23,078 nucleotides of DNA from Bacillota bacterium (GCA_023458995.1 JAEWVV010000166.1:1-23078); one strand, 5' to 3'; counted from the stretch's first letter, positions 6,271 to 14,431 are shown. The notes: generated from the letters alone by a model not told the origin. Made by a program: numbers and translations.

Positions 6271-7755
6271 ATGATGCAATTAAACCAATTCATTAAAGCT
6301 TTACCTCAGTTAGACTCAGCAAGTCATTATGGTGTTTATCCTAAATCTGTGAACAAAGTAATGGATACATGGGTTTTTATGGCGAAAGATGGTCGTGAAG
6401 ATTATCTAATCGCATCTGGTGCGTTAGCATCAAAATTTCACGGTGATGTTATCAAGTCTAATGATCTTTCTTATGTTAAAGCAAAATTAACATTTGAAAA
6501 TGGGCAAGTATTAAGAGAACTTTTTCCTTTTACGAAACCTATTCCTGTTTTACACAAAGAAAGAAGTTTTGGTCTTGGTGACCGTCTAGGTATTGCAACA
6601 CCAGGTCATATTCGTGTCTTCAATGAATACGATGCATATCCTATATTTGCGCAACAATCCATTCGTGAACTTAATCTGACAAACCGCAGTTATGAAGATG
6701 TCTTAGATTCTGCTTCTTTTGCAGTATATAAAGACGGATTTAAACGTGGCTTTGGTGCGGATGGAGATCACTTAAAGAAACCATCTGAAATCGAATACGC
6801 ATTATCCTTAGGTTATTCAATGATTACACTTGATTGTAGCGAACACATCAGAAATGATATTACTGTAATGACGAAAGAACAAGTAGACGAAGCATGTGTC
6901 CTTGATGAATCATTAAAAGATCGATACTTAAAAAATGCGTTTGATGTTGAAGGTTACGCTATTGAGTTTAATGAAGAAGAATTAAAACGCTGTGTTCTAG
7001 TTTATGGTAAAGCCATTGATTTTGCAGCACATATTTATCAAACCTATTTTATTGAGAAAAAAGCTGAAGCTAACTTTGAAATATCCATTGATGAAACAGC
7101 AACTCCAACCACACCTACACAACACTATTTTGTAGCAAACGAATTGACATTAAGAGGTGTTAAACTCGATACGATGGCTCCACGTTTTTGTGGTGAATTC
7201 CAAAAGGGTGTCGATTATGTCGGCAATATTAATCAGTTTGAAGAAGAACTTGCTGTTCACAGTGCGATTGCACGTGAATTTGGTTATAAATTAAGTATCC
7301 ATTCAGGATCTGATAAGTTTTCGATATTTTCTCTTGTTGGTAAATATACAAGAGGAAACTTCCATGTGAAGACAGCTGGAACAAACTGGTTAGAAGCAAT
7401 GCGTGTGGTTGCGACTAGAGATCCAAAGCTCTATCGTGATATTCATGCTTATGCATTATCAATGTTTGCTGAAGCGAAGAAGTTTTACCATGTGACAACG
7501 GACCTAAATCGAATTCCAGACTTGAAAACATTAAAAGATGAAGAACTAGAGTCTTTATTCCATCAAAATGATGCAAGACAATTGATTCATATCACTTATG
7601 GATTTATACTCAATCATAAAGACATAGATAGAAATTTTGTTTTCAAAGATAAGTTGTATAACTTGTGGGATAAAGAAAGTAAGACCTATAGTGATAATTT
7701 ATATAAACATATTGGAAAACACTTAGAATTGCTTTACCAAGGTTTTGCTAAATAA
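6271..7755 (+). CDS. uxaE: Tagaturonate epimerase (UxaE family)
   Basis: A 494-residue protein matching the UxaE family, characterised in Thermotoga maritima as tagaturonate-fructuronate epimerase. It connects galacturonate and glucuronate breakdown. Recognisable blocks are the ERSFGLGDRLGIATPGH region (~97-113), PIFAQQSIREL (124-134), GFGADGDHLKK (160-170) followed by MITLDCSEH (184-192), and KLSIHSGSDKFSIF (~340-353). The acidic and histidine residues in these blocks are candidates for the metal site. Three ATGs lie close together. The one at 6271 is chosen because AAGGGAG ends seven bases before it, whereas the ATG at 6265 is too close to that site. It is the first gene of an operon of five; the kinase starts 16 bases after its stop. 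Full length, no sign of damage. Confidence 0.88.
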   Translation: MMQLNQFIKALPQLDSASHYGVYPKSVNKVMDTWVFMAKDGREDYLIASGALASKFHGDVIKSNDLSYVKAKLTFENGQVLRELFPFTKPIPVLHKERSFGLGDRLGIATPGHIRVFNEYDAYPIFAQQSIRELNLTNRSYEDVLDSASFAVYKDGFKRGFGADGDHLKKPSEIEYALSLGYSMITLDCSEHIRNDITVMTKEQVDEACVLDESLKDRYLKNAFDVEGYAIEFNEEELKRCVLVYGKAIDFAAHIYQTYFIEKKAEANFEISIDETATPTTPTQHYFVANELTLRGVKLDTMAPRFCGEFQKGVDYVGNINQFEEELAVHSAIAREFGYKLSIHSGSDKFSIFSLVGKYTRGNFHVKTAGTNWLEAMRVVATRDPKLYRDIHAYALSMFAEAKKFYHVTTDLNRIPDLKTLKDEELESLFHQNDARQLIHITYGFILNHKDIDRNFVFKDKLYNLWDKESKTYSDNLYKHIGKHLELLYQGFAK

Positions 7756-7771
7756 AAAAGGAGAACATGCC

Positions 7772-8845
7772 ATGAAGTTTAAAGAAAATGCAGCATATGC
7801 AATGGTTGTACCCTCATCCATGGGCGTTAGAATTACACCAATTGATCGTCAACCTGTACATATCTCAAACCAATATGTCATGCAAGCTACGAGTGCTGAA
7901 ACCAATGTGATGAGTATTTCAGCTTCATTAGGTTTACCAACAAAAGTATTGACTACGTTTGTTAAAGACAGCCCTGTTGCACTTTTTATTAAAAACGATT
8001 TAAGAAGAAGAGGTATGGCTTTCGAAGGTGTTGAAGTTGAACAAGGTGGACCATGGGGATATCGTCATCAATTCAATATCGCAGATAGCGGTTATGGAAT
8101 GCGTGGACCAAGAGTTCAAAATGATCGTGCTGGCGAAGTTGGACGTACACTCAATGTTAAAGACTTTGATTTAAATAAAATCTTTAACGTAGAAGGCGTC
8201 AAACTACTTCATCTCTCAGGTTTAATTGCAGCATTATCACCCGAAACAAGTCAGTTCTGTTTAGAACTCGCACGATATGCTAAAGCGAGCGGAACAAAGA
8301 TTTCATTTGACATTAATTATAGAGCATCATTTTGGAAAAATAGAAAAGAAGAACTTTCTAAAGTCTTCAAAGAAATCGCAAGTATCGCGGATATATTGAT
8401 CGGTAATGAAGAAGATTTCCAACTTGCACTTGGTGTTCATGGACCTGAGGAAGGTGGAAAGAACATTAAAGATCAAATTGAAAACTTTAAAGAACTTATT
8501 CATAACGTTAAAAAAGCATTTCCACATGCAACAACGTATGCAACAACATTACGTCAAGTCTTAAGTGCAAATGAGCACTTATGGGGTGCGATTTTATTAG
8601 ATGGTGAATCTTGGACAGTCGTTGAACCAAGACATATTCCTGTACTTGATCGTATAGGTGGTGGTGATGGATTTGTAGGTGGACTATTATATGGACTACT
8701 AAATAATTGGGAAAGCGAAAGATGTGCACAATTTGCTTGGGCATCAGGGGCTTATGTCGTTACGCTTTTAGATGATTTTGGTATGCCTCAAGATGAAGAA
8801 CAAATTTGGAACATCTGGGAAGGCAATGCGCGCGTTAAGCGGTAA
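7772..8845 (+). CDS. PfkB-family sugar-acid kinase (KdgK-like; possibly gluconate kinase)
   Basis: A 357-residue ribokinase/PfkB-type kinase. The C-terminal signature DRIGGGDGFVGGL (293-305) contains the catalytic base D299 and the anion hole. FDINYRASFW (179-188) and IGNEEDF (210-216) closely resemble 2-keto-3-deoxygluconate kinases. The N-terminus departs from them: the usual substrate motif with GGA-x-NVA is here MQATSAETNVMS (37-48), and there is an unusual segment at about 91-125 rich in Gly, Arg and Tyr. In an operon that also encodes 6-phosphogluconate dehydrogenase and a possible mannonate/gluconate epimerase, but no KDG-forming dehydratase, gluconate is a real candidate substrate (inference). 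KDG remains the default by similarity. The ATG at 7772 follows AAAGGAG; an in-frame TTG at 7745 overlapping uxaE has no ribosome site. Confidence 0.85.
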   Translation: MKFKENAAYAMVVPSSMGVRITPIDRQPVHISNQYVMQATSAETNVMSISASLGLPTKVLTTFVKDSPVALFIKNDLRRRGMAFEGVEVEQGGPWGYRHQFNIADSGYGMRGPRVQNDRAGEVGRTLNVKDFDLNKIFNVEGVKLLHLSGLIAALSPETSQFCLELARYAKASGTKISFDINYRASFWKNRKEELSKVFKEIASIADILIGNEEDFQLALGVHGPEEGGKNIKDQIENFKELIHNVKKAFPHATTYATTLRQVLSANEHLWGAILLDGESWTVVEPRHIPVLDRIGGGDGFVGGLLYGLLNNWESERCAQFAWASGAYVVTLLDDFGMPQDEEQIWNIWEGNARVKR

Positions 8846-8859
8846 AAAGGAGAATACAT

Positions 8860-10314
8860 ATGAAACAATTATCTGATATTGGACTCACTGGTTTGGCTGT
8901 CATGGGTGAGAACTTAGTTCTCAATATGGCATCTAAAGGTTTTCAAGTGACAGCTCATGCGCGGCAACAAAGTCGTGTGGATGAGTTTCTTAATGGACGT
9001 GCAAAAAATTTACCTATTATTGGGACATCAAGTCTTGAAGAACTCGTTAAATCACTTAAAAAACCACGTAAAATTATGATGATGATCAAAGCTGGAGATC
9101 CAGTTGATCAAGTCATTGAACAATTACTTCCACTTTTGGAACCAGGTGATATCATCATTGATGGTGGTAACTCACACTTTCCAGACAGTATTAGACGTAC
9201 AAAATATGTAGAATCAAAAGGTTTCTTATACATTGGTACCGGTGTATCCGGCGGTGAAGAAGGAGCTCTTTTAGGACCATCCATTATGCCAGGTGGTTCA
9301 GTTAAGGCATGGGAACATGTTAAACCGATCTTCCAAAGCATCGCAGCTAAAGTATCTGATGGTTCAGTATGCTGTGACTGGGTTGGAGAAGATGGTGCTG
9401 GTCATTTCGTTAAGATGGTTCATAATGGGATTGAATATGGTGATATTCAGTTAATTACTGAGGCTTATCATTTGATGAGAGAAGTCTTAGGATTATCTGC
9501 AGATGAAATGGCAGATGTCTTTAAAGCGTGGAATAAAACTGAATTAGATAGTTACTTAATTGAAATCACAGGTGATATCTTATCCTTTAAAGATGAAGAT
9601 GGTAAACCCTTGATTGATAAAGTGTTAGATACTGCTGGACAAAAAGGTACAGGTAAATGGACTGCTGTTCAATCTTTAGAAGATTCAGTACCTCTTACAC
9701 TCATTACAGAAGCTGTTTATGCACGTTTCATCTCAGCGATGAAAGATGAAAGAGTTATTGCATCTAAAGCATTCAAACAAAAGAAAGTTTATTTCGAAGG
9801 CGATAAGAAAGCATTTATTGAAAATATTAGAAAAGCACTTTATGCAGCTAAGATTGTATCTTATGCACAAGGTTACGCACTTATGAGAGCATCTGCTAAA
9901 GCGAATAATTGGAACTTAAATTATGGTGGAATTGCTTTAATGTGGCGTGGTGGTTGTATCATTCGTTCTGTTTTCTTAGGTAAGATTAAAGAGGCATTTG
10001 ATCAAAATCCAGAATTAACAAATCTACTTTTAGACCCTTATTTCAATAATGCGATTGAACAGATGTCAGAAGCATGGCGAAAAGTTATTTCGACTGCTGT
10101 CTTAAATGGTATTCCAACGCCCGCAATGTCAGCTGCCTTAAATTACTTTGACTCATACCGTACAGAAAACTTACCCGCTAACCTACTCCAAGCTCAAAGA
10201 GATTATTTTGGAGCTCATACCTATGAAAGAACTGATAAACCACGTGGTGAATTTCATCATACCAATTGGACAGGCCGCGGTGGAAAGACGTCTTCAACGA
10301 CGTATAATGTGTAA
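8860..10314 (+). CDS. gnd: 6-phosphogluconate dehydrogenase, decarboxylating
   Basis: A 484-residue long-form Gnd, which converts 6-phosphogluconate to ribulose 5-phosphate and CO2 while reducing a nicotinamide cofactor. Rossmann motif GLTGLAVMGENL at 8-19. Substrate loops DGGNSHFPDS (101-110) and GTGVSGGEEGA (126-136). Catalytic lysine in GHFVKMVHNGIEYGD: K185, with H188, N189 and E192. The C-terminal tail has the Arg/His-rich YRTENLPANLLQAQRDYFGA region that reaches into the partner subunit. The position normally N-R-T/S, which grips the NADP phosphate, is A34-R35-Q36; the arginine is kept but the flanking pair is changed. AAAGGAG precedes the ATG. It is the third gene of the operon, with a 14-base gap behind the kinase, and two bases separate its stop from the next gene. 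Confidence 0.95.
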   Translation: MKQLSDIGLTGLAVMGENLVLNMASKGFQVTAHARQQSRVDEFLNGRAKNLPIIGTSSLEELVKSLKKPRKIMMMIKAGDPVDQVIEQLLPLLEPGDIIIDGGNSHFPDSIRRTKYVESKGFLYIGTGVSGGEEGALLGPSIMPGGSVKAWEHVKPIFQSIAAKVSDGSVCCDWVGEDGAGHFVKMVHNGIEYGDIQLITEAYHLMREVLGLSADEMADVFKAWNKTELDSYLIEITGDILSFKDEDGKPLIDKVLDTAGQKGTGKWTAVQSLEDSVPLTLITEAVYARFISAMKDERVIASKAFKQKKVYFEGDKKAFIENIRKALYAAKIVSYAQGYALMRASAKANNWNLNYGGIALMWRGGCIIRSVFLGKIKEAFDQNPELTNLLLDPYFNNAIEQMSEAWRKVISTAVLNGIPTPAMSAALNYFDSYRTENLPANLLQAQRDYFGAHTYERTDKPRGEFHHTNWTGRGGKTSSTTYNV

Positions 10315-10316
10315 TT

Positions 10317-11168
10317 ATGAGTTATCCATTGGTGTTTGACTTAACCGATAAAGTCATAGTTATAACAGGGGGTGCTGGTGTATTAGGCACTCAGTTTTCA
10401 AAAGCATGTGCACAAGCTGGCGGTAAAGTTGTTATTTTAGGACGTAGTTTTGAAAAAGCAGAAAAGTTAGCTGAAGAAATTCGATCAAATGGATATAAAG
10501 CATTAGCTGTTTCAGCAGATGTCTTATCTAAAGAAAACATGATGAGTGCGAAAGACATTATCCATAAAGAATTTGGATTAGTTGATATTTTAATTAATGG
10601 TGCTGGTGGAAATGATCCTAAAGCAACGACAAGTGATGAATATTTTAATGAAAAAGCGATGCATGAAGAAGGTCAAAAACATTTCTTTAACATGGATTTA
10701 GACGGTTTTAACGACGTTTTTGGTCTTAACTTTATGGGTTCTCTTATTCCATCTCAAGTTTTAGGTATGGATATGATTGGAAGATCTGGATGCACGATTT
10801 TAAATATCTCATCCATGAGTGCATTCAATCCTTTAACAAAGATTCCTGCATATAGCGCAGCGAAAGCAGCAATCAATAACTTTACACAGTGGATGGCTGT
10901 TCATTTTGCTAAAGAAGGTATTAGAGTTAATGCATTAGCTCCAGGATTTTTTGCAACAGAACAAAATAAAAACTTACTTTTTAAACCTGATGGAAGTTTG
11001 TCAGACCGTTCACATAAAATTATTGCAGGAACACCCATGCGTCGTTTTGGAGAACCTCAAGAACTTATTGGTACACTATTGTGGCTGATCGATTCTAAGC
11101 AATCAGGATTTGTCACAGGTGTTGTTGTCCCAGTCGATGGTGGATTTTTCGCTTATTCTGGAGTTTAG
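10317..11168 (+). CDS. uxuB: SDR-family D-mannonate oxidoreductase (fructuronate reductase)
   Basis: A 283-residue short-chain dehydrogenase resembling the SDR-type mannonate oxidoreductase of Bacillus (YjmF/UxuB), unrelated to the long-chain E. coli UxuB. It should reduce fructuronate to D-mannonate. Seen: cofactor loop TGGAGVLG (17-24), NGAGG (94-98), catalytic S166 in ISSMSAF, Y179 and K183 in YSAAK, and a C-terminal PVDGGFFAYSG. A long insertion with NMDLDGFNDVF precedes the NFMGS helix, as in the YjmF group. Only two bases separate its ATG from the gnd stop and there is no clear ribosome site, so translation is probably coupled to gnd. The gene symbol assumes the substrate; other keto-acid sugar reductases of the same group are possible. 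Confidence 0.8.
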   Translation: MSYPLVFDLTDKVIVITGGAGVLGTQFSKACAQAGGKVVILGRSFEKAEKLAEEIRSNGYKALAVSADVLSKENMMSAKDIIHKEFGLVDILINGAGGNDPKATTSDEYFNEKAMHEEGQKHFFNMDLDGFNDVFGLNFMGSLIPSQVLGMDMIGRSGCTILNISSMSAFNPLTKIPAYSAAKAAINNFTQWMAVHFAKEGIRVNALAPGFFATEQNKNLLFKPDGSLSDRSHKIIAGTPMRRFGEPQELIGTLLWLIDSKQSGFVTGVVVPVDGGFFAYSGV

Positions 11169-11177
11169 GTGACTTCT

Positions 11178-12446
11178 ATGACAGAAATATTTCTTAAATC
11201 AAATCATCAAGAGGGTTTAAGTGAATCTGAGATTAAAAATGCAGTTAAAGGTTCTCTTGAAGGTAAAAAAGTCAAGAAAGTATTACTCGTACCACCTGAT
11301 TTTACGAGATTTTATTCGAATGCAGGTTTAATTACAAATACGTATTATCATCTTCTAAAAGAATATGCAGAAGTAGATATTTTACCAGCACTTGGGACAC
11401 ATGAAGCGATGACAAAAGCGGAATGTGAAGAGATGTTTGGTGATATTCCATTTGAAAAATTTATCTATCATAATTGGCGGGAAGATGTTGTTTCAATTGG
11501 TGAAGTACCCAAATCGTTTTTAATGGAAGTTTCTGAAGGTTTATGGGATAGTCCAATCAATGTTGAAATCAACAAACGGATTATGGATCCAAAGTATGAT
11601 CTCATCATTTCAATCGGACAAATTGTTCCTCATGAAGTCGTCGGTATAGCTAACCATTCAAAGAATCTCTTTGTTGGATGTGGTGGTAAAAACATTATTA
11701 ACCAGTCACACATGTTAGGTGCTGTATACGGCATGGAACGCATGATGGGTAAAGACCATACACCTGTTAGAAAAGTGCTAGATTATGCATTAACCCATTT
11801 TTTAATCAAACGTCCAGTTTTATTTGTACTCACCGTAACAACAGCACCCGAAGGAAAAACATTAACCCACGGTTTATTTATGAGTGAATCAAGAAAAGGA
11901 TTTGAACTCGGTATTGAGCTTGCTCAAGAGAAAAACTTAAATTTCCTTGATCGTGGCATTAAAAAGTGTGTTGTATATCTTGAACCTAAAGAATTTAAGA
12001 GTACTTGGCTAGGTAATAAAGCAATCTACCGTACCCGTATGGCCATTGAAGATGGTGGTGAACTGATTGTTTTAGCACCAGGTATCACAAAGTTTGGTGA
12101 AGATAAAAAAAATGATGAACTGATTAGAAAGTATGGATATCAGGGACGTCTTAAAATTCTTGAACTGTTTAAGACAAACCAAGAATTAAAAGATAACATG
12201 GGTATTACTGCACATTTGATTCATGGTTCATCCGATGGAAGATTTACTGTTACTTATGCCGTCAAGCAGATATCAAAATCTGAAATTGAGTCTGTTTACT
12301 TTAAAGCAGCTGATTATGACGACATGGTCTTAAAATATGATCCTAAGAAACTAAAAGCAGGTTGGAATATCTTAAGTGATGGAGAAGAAATTTTCTATAT
12401 TCCAAACCCAGCATTAGGATTATGGATTGACAAAAACCGCTTCTAA
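11178..12446 (+). CDS. LarA-family nickel-pincer hydroxyacid racemase/epimerase (candidate mannonate-gluconate 2-epimerase)
   Basis: A 422-residue LarA homologue (DUF2088 superfamily), a group that inverts the C2 hydroxyl of 2-hydroxyacids with a nickel-pincer nucleotide covalently held on a lysine. The key positions are all present: PDFTR (40-44) for carboxylate binding, LGTH with H75, VPH with H152, the cofactor lysine K162 in SKNLFVG, and H178 in INQSH. From memory, a D-gluconate 2-epimerase has been reported in this superfamily, which would interconvert mannonate and gluconate and link its two operon neighbours (SDR and Gnd). That specificity is inference. LarB, LarC and LarE, needed to make the cofactor, are not in the window. 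The ATG at 11178 follows AGGTGA, which overlaps the preceding stop; a GTG at 11169 is rejected. A terminator follows directly, so this is the last gene of the operon. Confidence 0.85.
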   Translation: MTEIFLKSNHQEGLSESEIKNAVKGSLEGKKVKKVLLVPPDFTRFYSNAGLITNTYYHLLKEYAEVDILPALGTHEAMTKAECEEMFGDIPFEKFIYHNWREDVVSIGEVPKSFLMEVSEGLWDSPINVEINKRIMDPKYDLIISIGQIVPHEVVGIANHSKNLFVGCGGKNIINQSHMLGAVYGMERMMGKDHTPVRKVLDYALTHFLIKRPVLFVLTVTTAPEGKTLTHGLFMSESRKGFELGIELAQEKNLNFLDRGIKKCVVYLEPKEFKSTWLGNKAIYRTRMAIEDGGELIVLAPGITKFGEDKKNDELIRKYGYQGRLKILELFKTNQELKDNMGITAHLIHGSSDGRFTVTYAVKQISKSEIESVYFKAADYDDMVLKYDPKKLKAGWNILSDGEEIFYIPNPALGLWIDKNRF

Positions 12447-12451
12447 TAAAT

Positions 12452-12484
12452 AAAAGCATCCTGTCAAATGTCCAGGGTGCTTTT
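12452..12484 (+). terminator. Terminator of the sugar-acid operon
   Basis: AAAAGCATCCTG (12452-12463) pairs with CAGGGTGCTTTT (12473-12484) over twelve bases with one G-T wobble and a nine-base loop. It begins five bases after the LarA-homologue stop codon. The T-run is only four, so some read-through into the transporter gene 32 bases on is possible. Confidence 0.85.
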
Positions 12485-12515
12485 CATTCATAAACTAATA
12501 AAGAAAGAGATAATC

Positions 12516-13070
12516 ATGAAAAAAACAAGTAAGCATATTAAAGATATTGTTATAGCTAGTTTATTTATCGCATTAGGTATTGTATTACCCTTTTTAACAG
12601 GAAGTAATCAACAACTTGGTAGTGTATTTCTTTTAATGCATATTCCAACTCTGATTGCAGGTTTAGTTTTAGGATTTAAATATGGATTCTTAGTTGGACT
12701 GATCACACCCTTTTTAAGAAGTATACTCGTAGGTATGCCACCACTATTTCCGATTGCAATAACTATGATGTTTGAACTCGCAAGCTATGGACTTTTCATT
12801 GGCCTCGCATATAAACTACTTCCTAAACGTCCCTTGTTTGTTTATGTTTCGCTTAGCATATCACTTATTCTTGGTAGAGTTATCTGGGGTTTAGCAGCTA
12901 AGATTTTCTATGGTTTAGCGGGTATGACATTCACATTTGATAAGTTCATTACAGCTGGGTTTGTTACAAGTCTACCAGGTATTACAATTCAAATAGTTTT
13001 AGTTCCTCTTCTATTCATATCCCTTAAGAGAACTCAAGTTTTTAACATTAATAATGAAGAAAAAGAATAG
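12516..13070 (+). CDS. ECF-transporter substrate-binding S component
   Basis: A 184-residue integral membrane protein with about six hydrophobic segments, typical of ECF-type vitamin/micronutrient S components, which bind the substrate and need an energising EcfA/A'/T module (not in this window). The MHIPTLIAGLVLGFKYGFLV segment, followed by MPPLFPIAITMMFELASYG, is characteristic of one subgroup whose substrate I cannot name with confidence. The ATG at 12516 is preferred to an upstream in-frame TTG at 12468, which lies inside the preceding terminator hairpin; the ribosome site (GAAAGAGA) is weak. The next gene is a kinase, a pairing that suggests uptake followed by trapping as a phosphate. 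No own promoter is evident, so it may rely on read-through from the upstream operon. Confidence 0.8.
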   Translation: MKKTSKHIKDIVIASLFIALGIVLPFLTGSNQQLGSVFLLMHIPTLIAGLVLGFKYGFLVGLITPFLRSILVGMPPLFPIAITMMFELASYGLFIGLAYKLLPKRPLFVYVSLSISLILGRVIWGLAAKIFYGLAGMTFTFDKFITAGFVTSLPGITIQIVLVPLLFISLKRTQVFNINNEEKE

Positions 13071-13122
13071 TCTTAGAAATATTAAAAAAACATGGATTAA
13101 ACAAAAAAGGGAGTTACATGAA

Positions 13123-13911
13123 ATGATTGTCATGGCTCCTCATTTTAAGTTTGATTCATTTGGTGTTGGTTCTATGATAAGACTATCTAGAAAGTATTCA
13201 TGTATACTCTTTGATCAAGAGAGTAAGACATCTATATCGCTTGAAACACTTAAGAAATGGATCAATTACCGCATTCAAGATCGAATAAATGTTAAGGATA
13301 TTTCTATCAGTTATGAAGTATCCTATGTAATCTTGAAAAATGATGATTTAAAACTTATACGACTCATCTCTATACTTGATGATCTTTACCATCAAAAAGG
13401 AAAACTCATAATTGCATTAGATGGTAATTCAGCATCTGGAAAATCAACACTATCAAAAATGTTAGGAACTATTTTTAATGGAAGTGTATTTCACACCGAT
13501 GATTTCTTCAAGAAAATAGAGAATAATCCAAATGATCCTATTTCTAAATATGGAAGTAACATCGATTTTGATAAGATAAATAGAGATATCCTTAAACCTT
13601 TAAGCTTAAGCGAAGTTGTATCTTATCAACCCTTTGACTTTAAAAAACATCAACATTTAGAAAACATAAGTATTTCATACCGACCATTTAATATCATTGA
13701 AGGTGCATATAGTATGCACCCTCATTTAGAAGTAAAATATGATTATAAAATTTTAATGAAAATAGGATTTATGAAAGCAATTCGTCGTATTTACAAAAGA
13801 AACGGTTTTAAAAGGTTAATCAAGTTTATTCATGTGTGGATGCCAAAAGAAAGAAGTTATATCAAGCATCTTCATATTGAGCAAAAAGCTGATTACATTT
13901 TAAAAATATGA
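13123..13911 (+). CDS. Uridine-kinase-like P-loop kinase of unknown substrate
   Basis: A P-loop kinase of about 262 residues. The Walker A motif is IALDGNSASGKSTLSKML, followed by the acidic substrate motif VFHTDDFFKK, then SNIDFDKINRDILKPL, YRPFNIIEGAYSMHPHL and a basic lid with RRIYKRNGFKR. These match a Firmicutes family usually labelled uridine kinase, although true uridine kinases differ. The ~95 residues before the P-loop are unusual and unrecognised. The start is uncertain. The ATG at 13123 has AAGGGAG nine bases upstream; an earlier ATG at 13054 would overlap the S-component gene by 17 bases but has no ribosome site. Neighbourhood suggests that it phosphorylates whatever the S component imports, perhaps a nucleoside or vitamin (inference). 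Confidence 0.78.
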   Translation: MIVMAPHFKFDSFGVGSMIRLSRKYSCILFDQESKTSISLETLKKWINYRIQDRINVKDISISYEVSYVILKNDDLKLIRLISILDDLYHQKGKLIIALDGNSASGKSTLSKMLGTIFNGSVFHTDDFFKKIENNPNDPISKYGSNIDFDKINRDILKPLSLSEVVSYQPFDFKKHQHLENISISYRPFNIIEGAYSMHPHLEVKYDYKILMKIGFMKAIRRIYKRNGFKRLIKFIHVWMPKERSYIKHLHIEQKADYILKI

Positions 13912-13915
13912 ATCA

Positions 13916-14332
13916 TTATTTTTGGTTTTCTGCGTAGTTTTTAAAACTTGTGAGAATAGCAAGCCAACCTTGTTCCTGAAACATTGGATCATTTTCCGCT
14001 TCAGGTTCAAAAATAACGGTGATTTTTGTATACATATCCTTCTTTGCAAATGTAACTGAAACATGACGGTTATCATCTAGAACGTAATCGATTTGATGTA
14101 AGTTTTCAACCTTTTCATATGTGCCTTCAAAGTTGAAACCAAAGCTGCCATCTTTAGCTTCCATACGGTAATTGAAGCGGCCCCCAGCCGTGAGGTTGTT
14201 TTCAGCAGAAACAGTGTGCCAGTCAATAGAAGCTTGGTTCCATTTGACGATGTGACCAGGATCGTTATAATAAGACCAGACTTGCTCAACAGGTTTTTTA
14301 ATCATTTGTGTGATTGATATTGGATTTTGCAT
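13916..14332 (-). CDS. SRPBCC / AHSA1-type START-like domain protein
   Basis: A 138-residue single-domain protein of the SRPBCC (Bet v1-like) superfamily, close to the AHSA1 group. Evidence is the N-terminal ISITQMIKKPVEQVWSYYND helix entry, the WNQAS and DWHTVSAENNLTAGGRFNYR strands, GSFGFNFEGTYEKV and a C-terminal amphipathic helix beginning GWLAILTSFKNY. Such proteins hold a hydrophobic ligand in a deep cavity; the ligand cannot be guessed here. It has a GGGAG site before the ATG. It is convergent with the kinase gene (stops four bases apart) and divergent from the cupin gene. Confidence 0.85.
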   Translation of the reverse strand: MQNPISITQMIKKPVEQVWSYYNDPGHIVKWNQASIDWHTVSAENNLTAGGRFNYRMEAKDGSFGFNFEGTYEKVENLHQIDYVLDDNRHVSVTFAKKDMYTKITVIFEPEAENDPMFQEQGWLAILTSFKNYAENQK

Positions 14333-14431
14333 ATTTTTCTCCCTTTTTCTTTTATTTTATGGGATGAGACTTAAGATCTATAACAATTTGCGCATAAAAT
14401 AGGTTAAAAAAGAAAAAGAATAAAGAAGTCG

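Noticed and set aside
8327..8744. Two open frames on the minus strand inside the PfkB kinase gene
   Set aside because: Phe/Lys- and His-rich translations typical of antisense shadows of AT-rich genes; no start signals.
9108..9341. Minus-strand open frame inside gnd
   Set aside because: Antisense of the conserved Gnd substrate loops; Pro/Ser-rich with no family resemblance.
12452..12484. Hairpin as a riboswitch for the ECF transporter
   Set aside because: A plain 12-bp stem with T-run is enough as a terminator for the upstream operon; there is no room for an aptamer before the S-component start.
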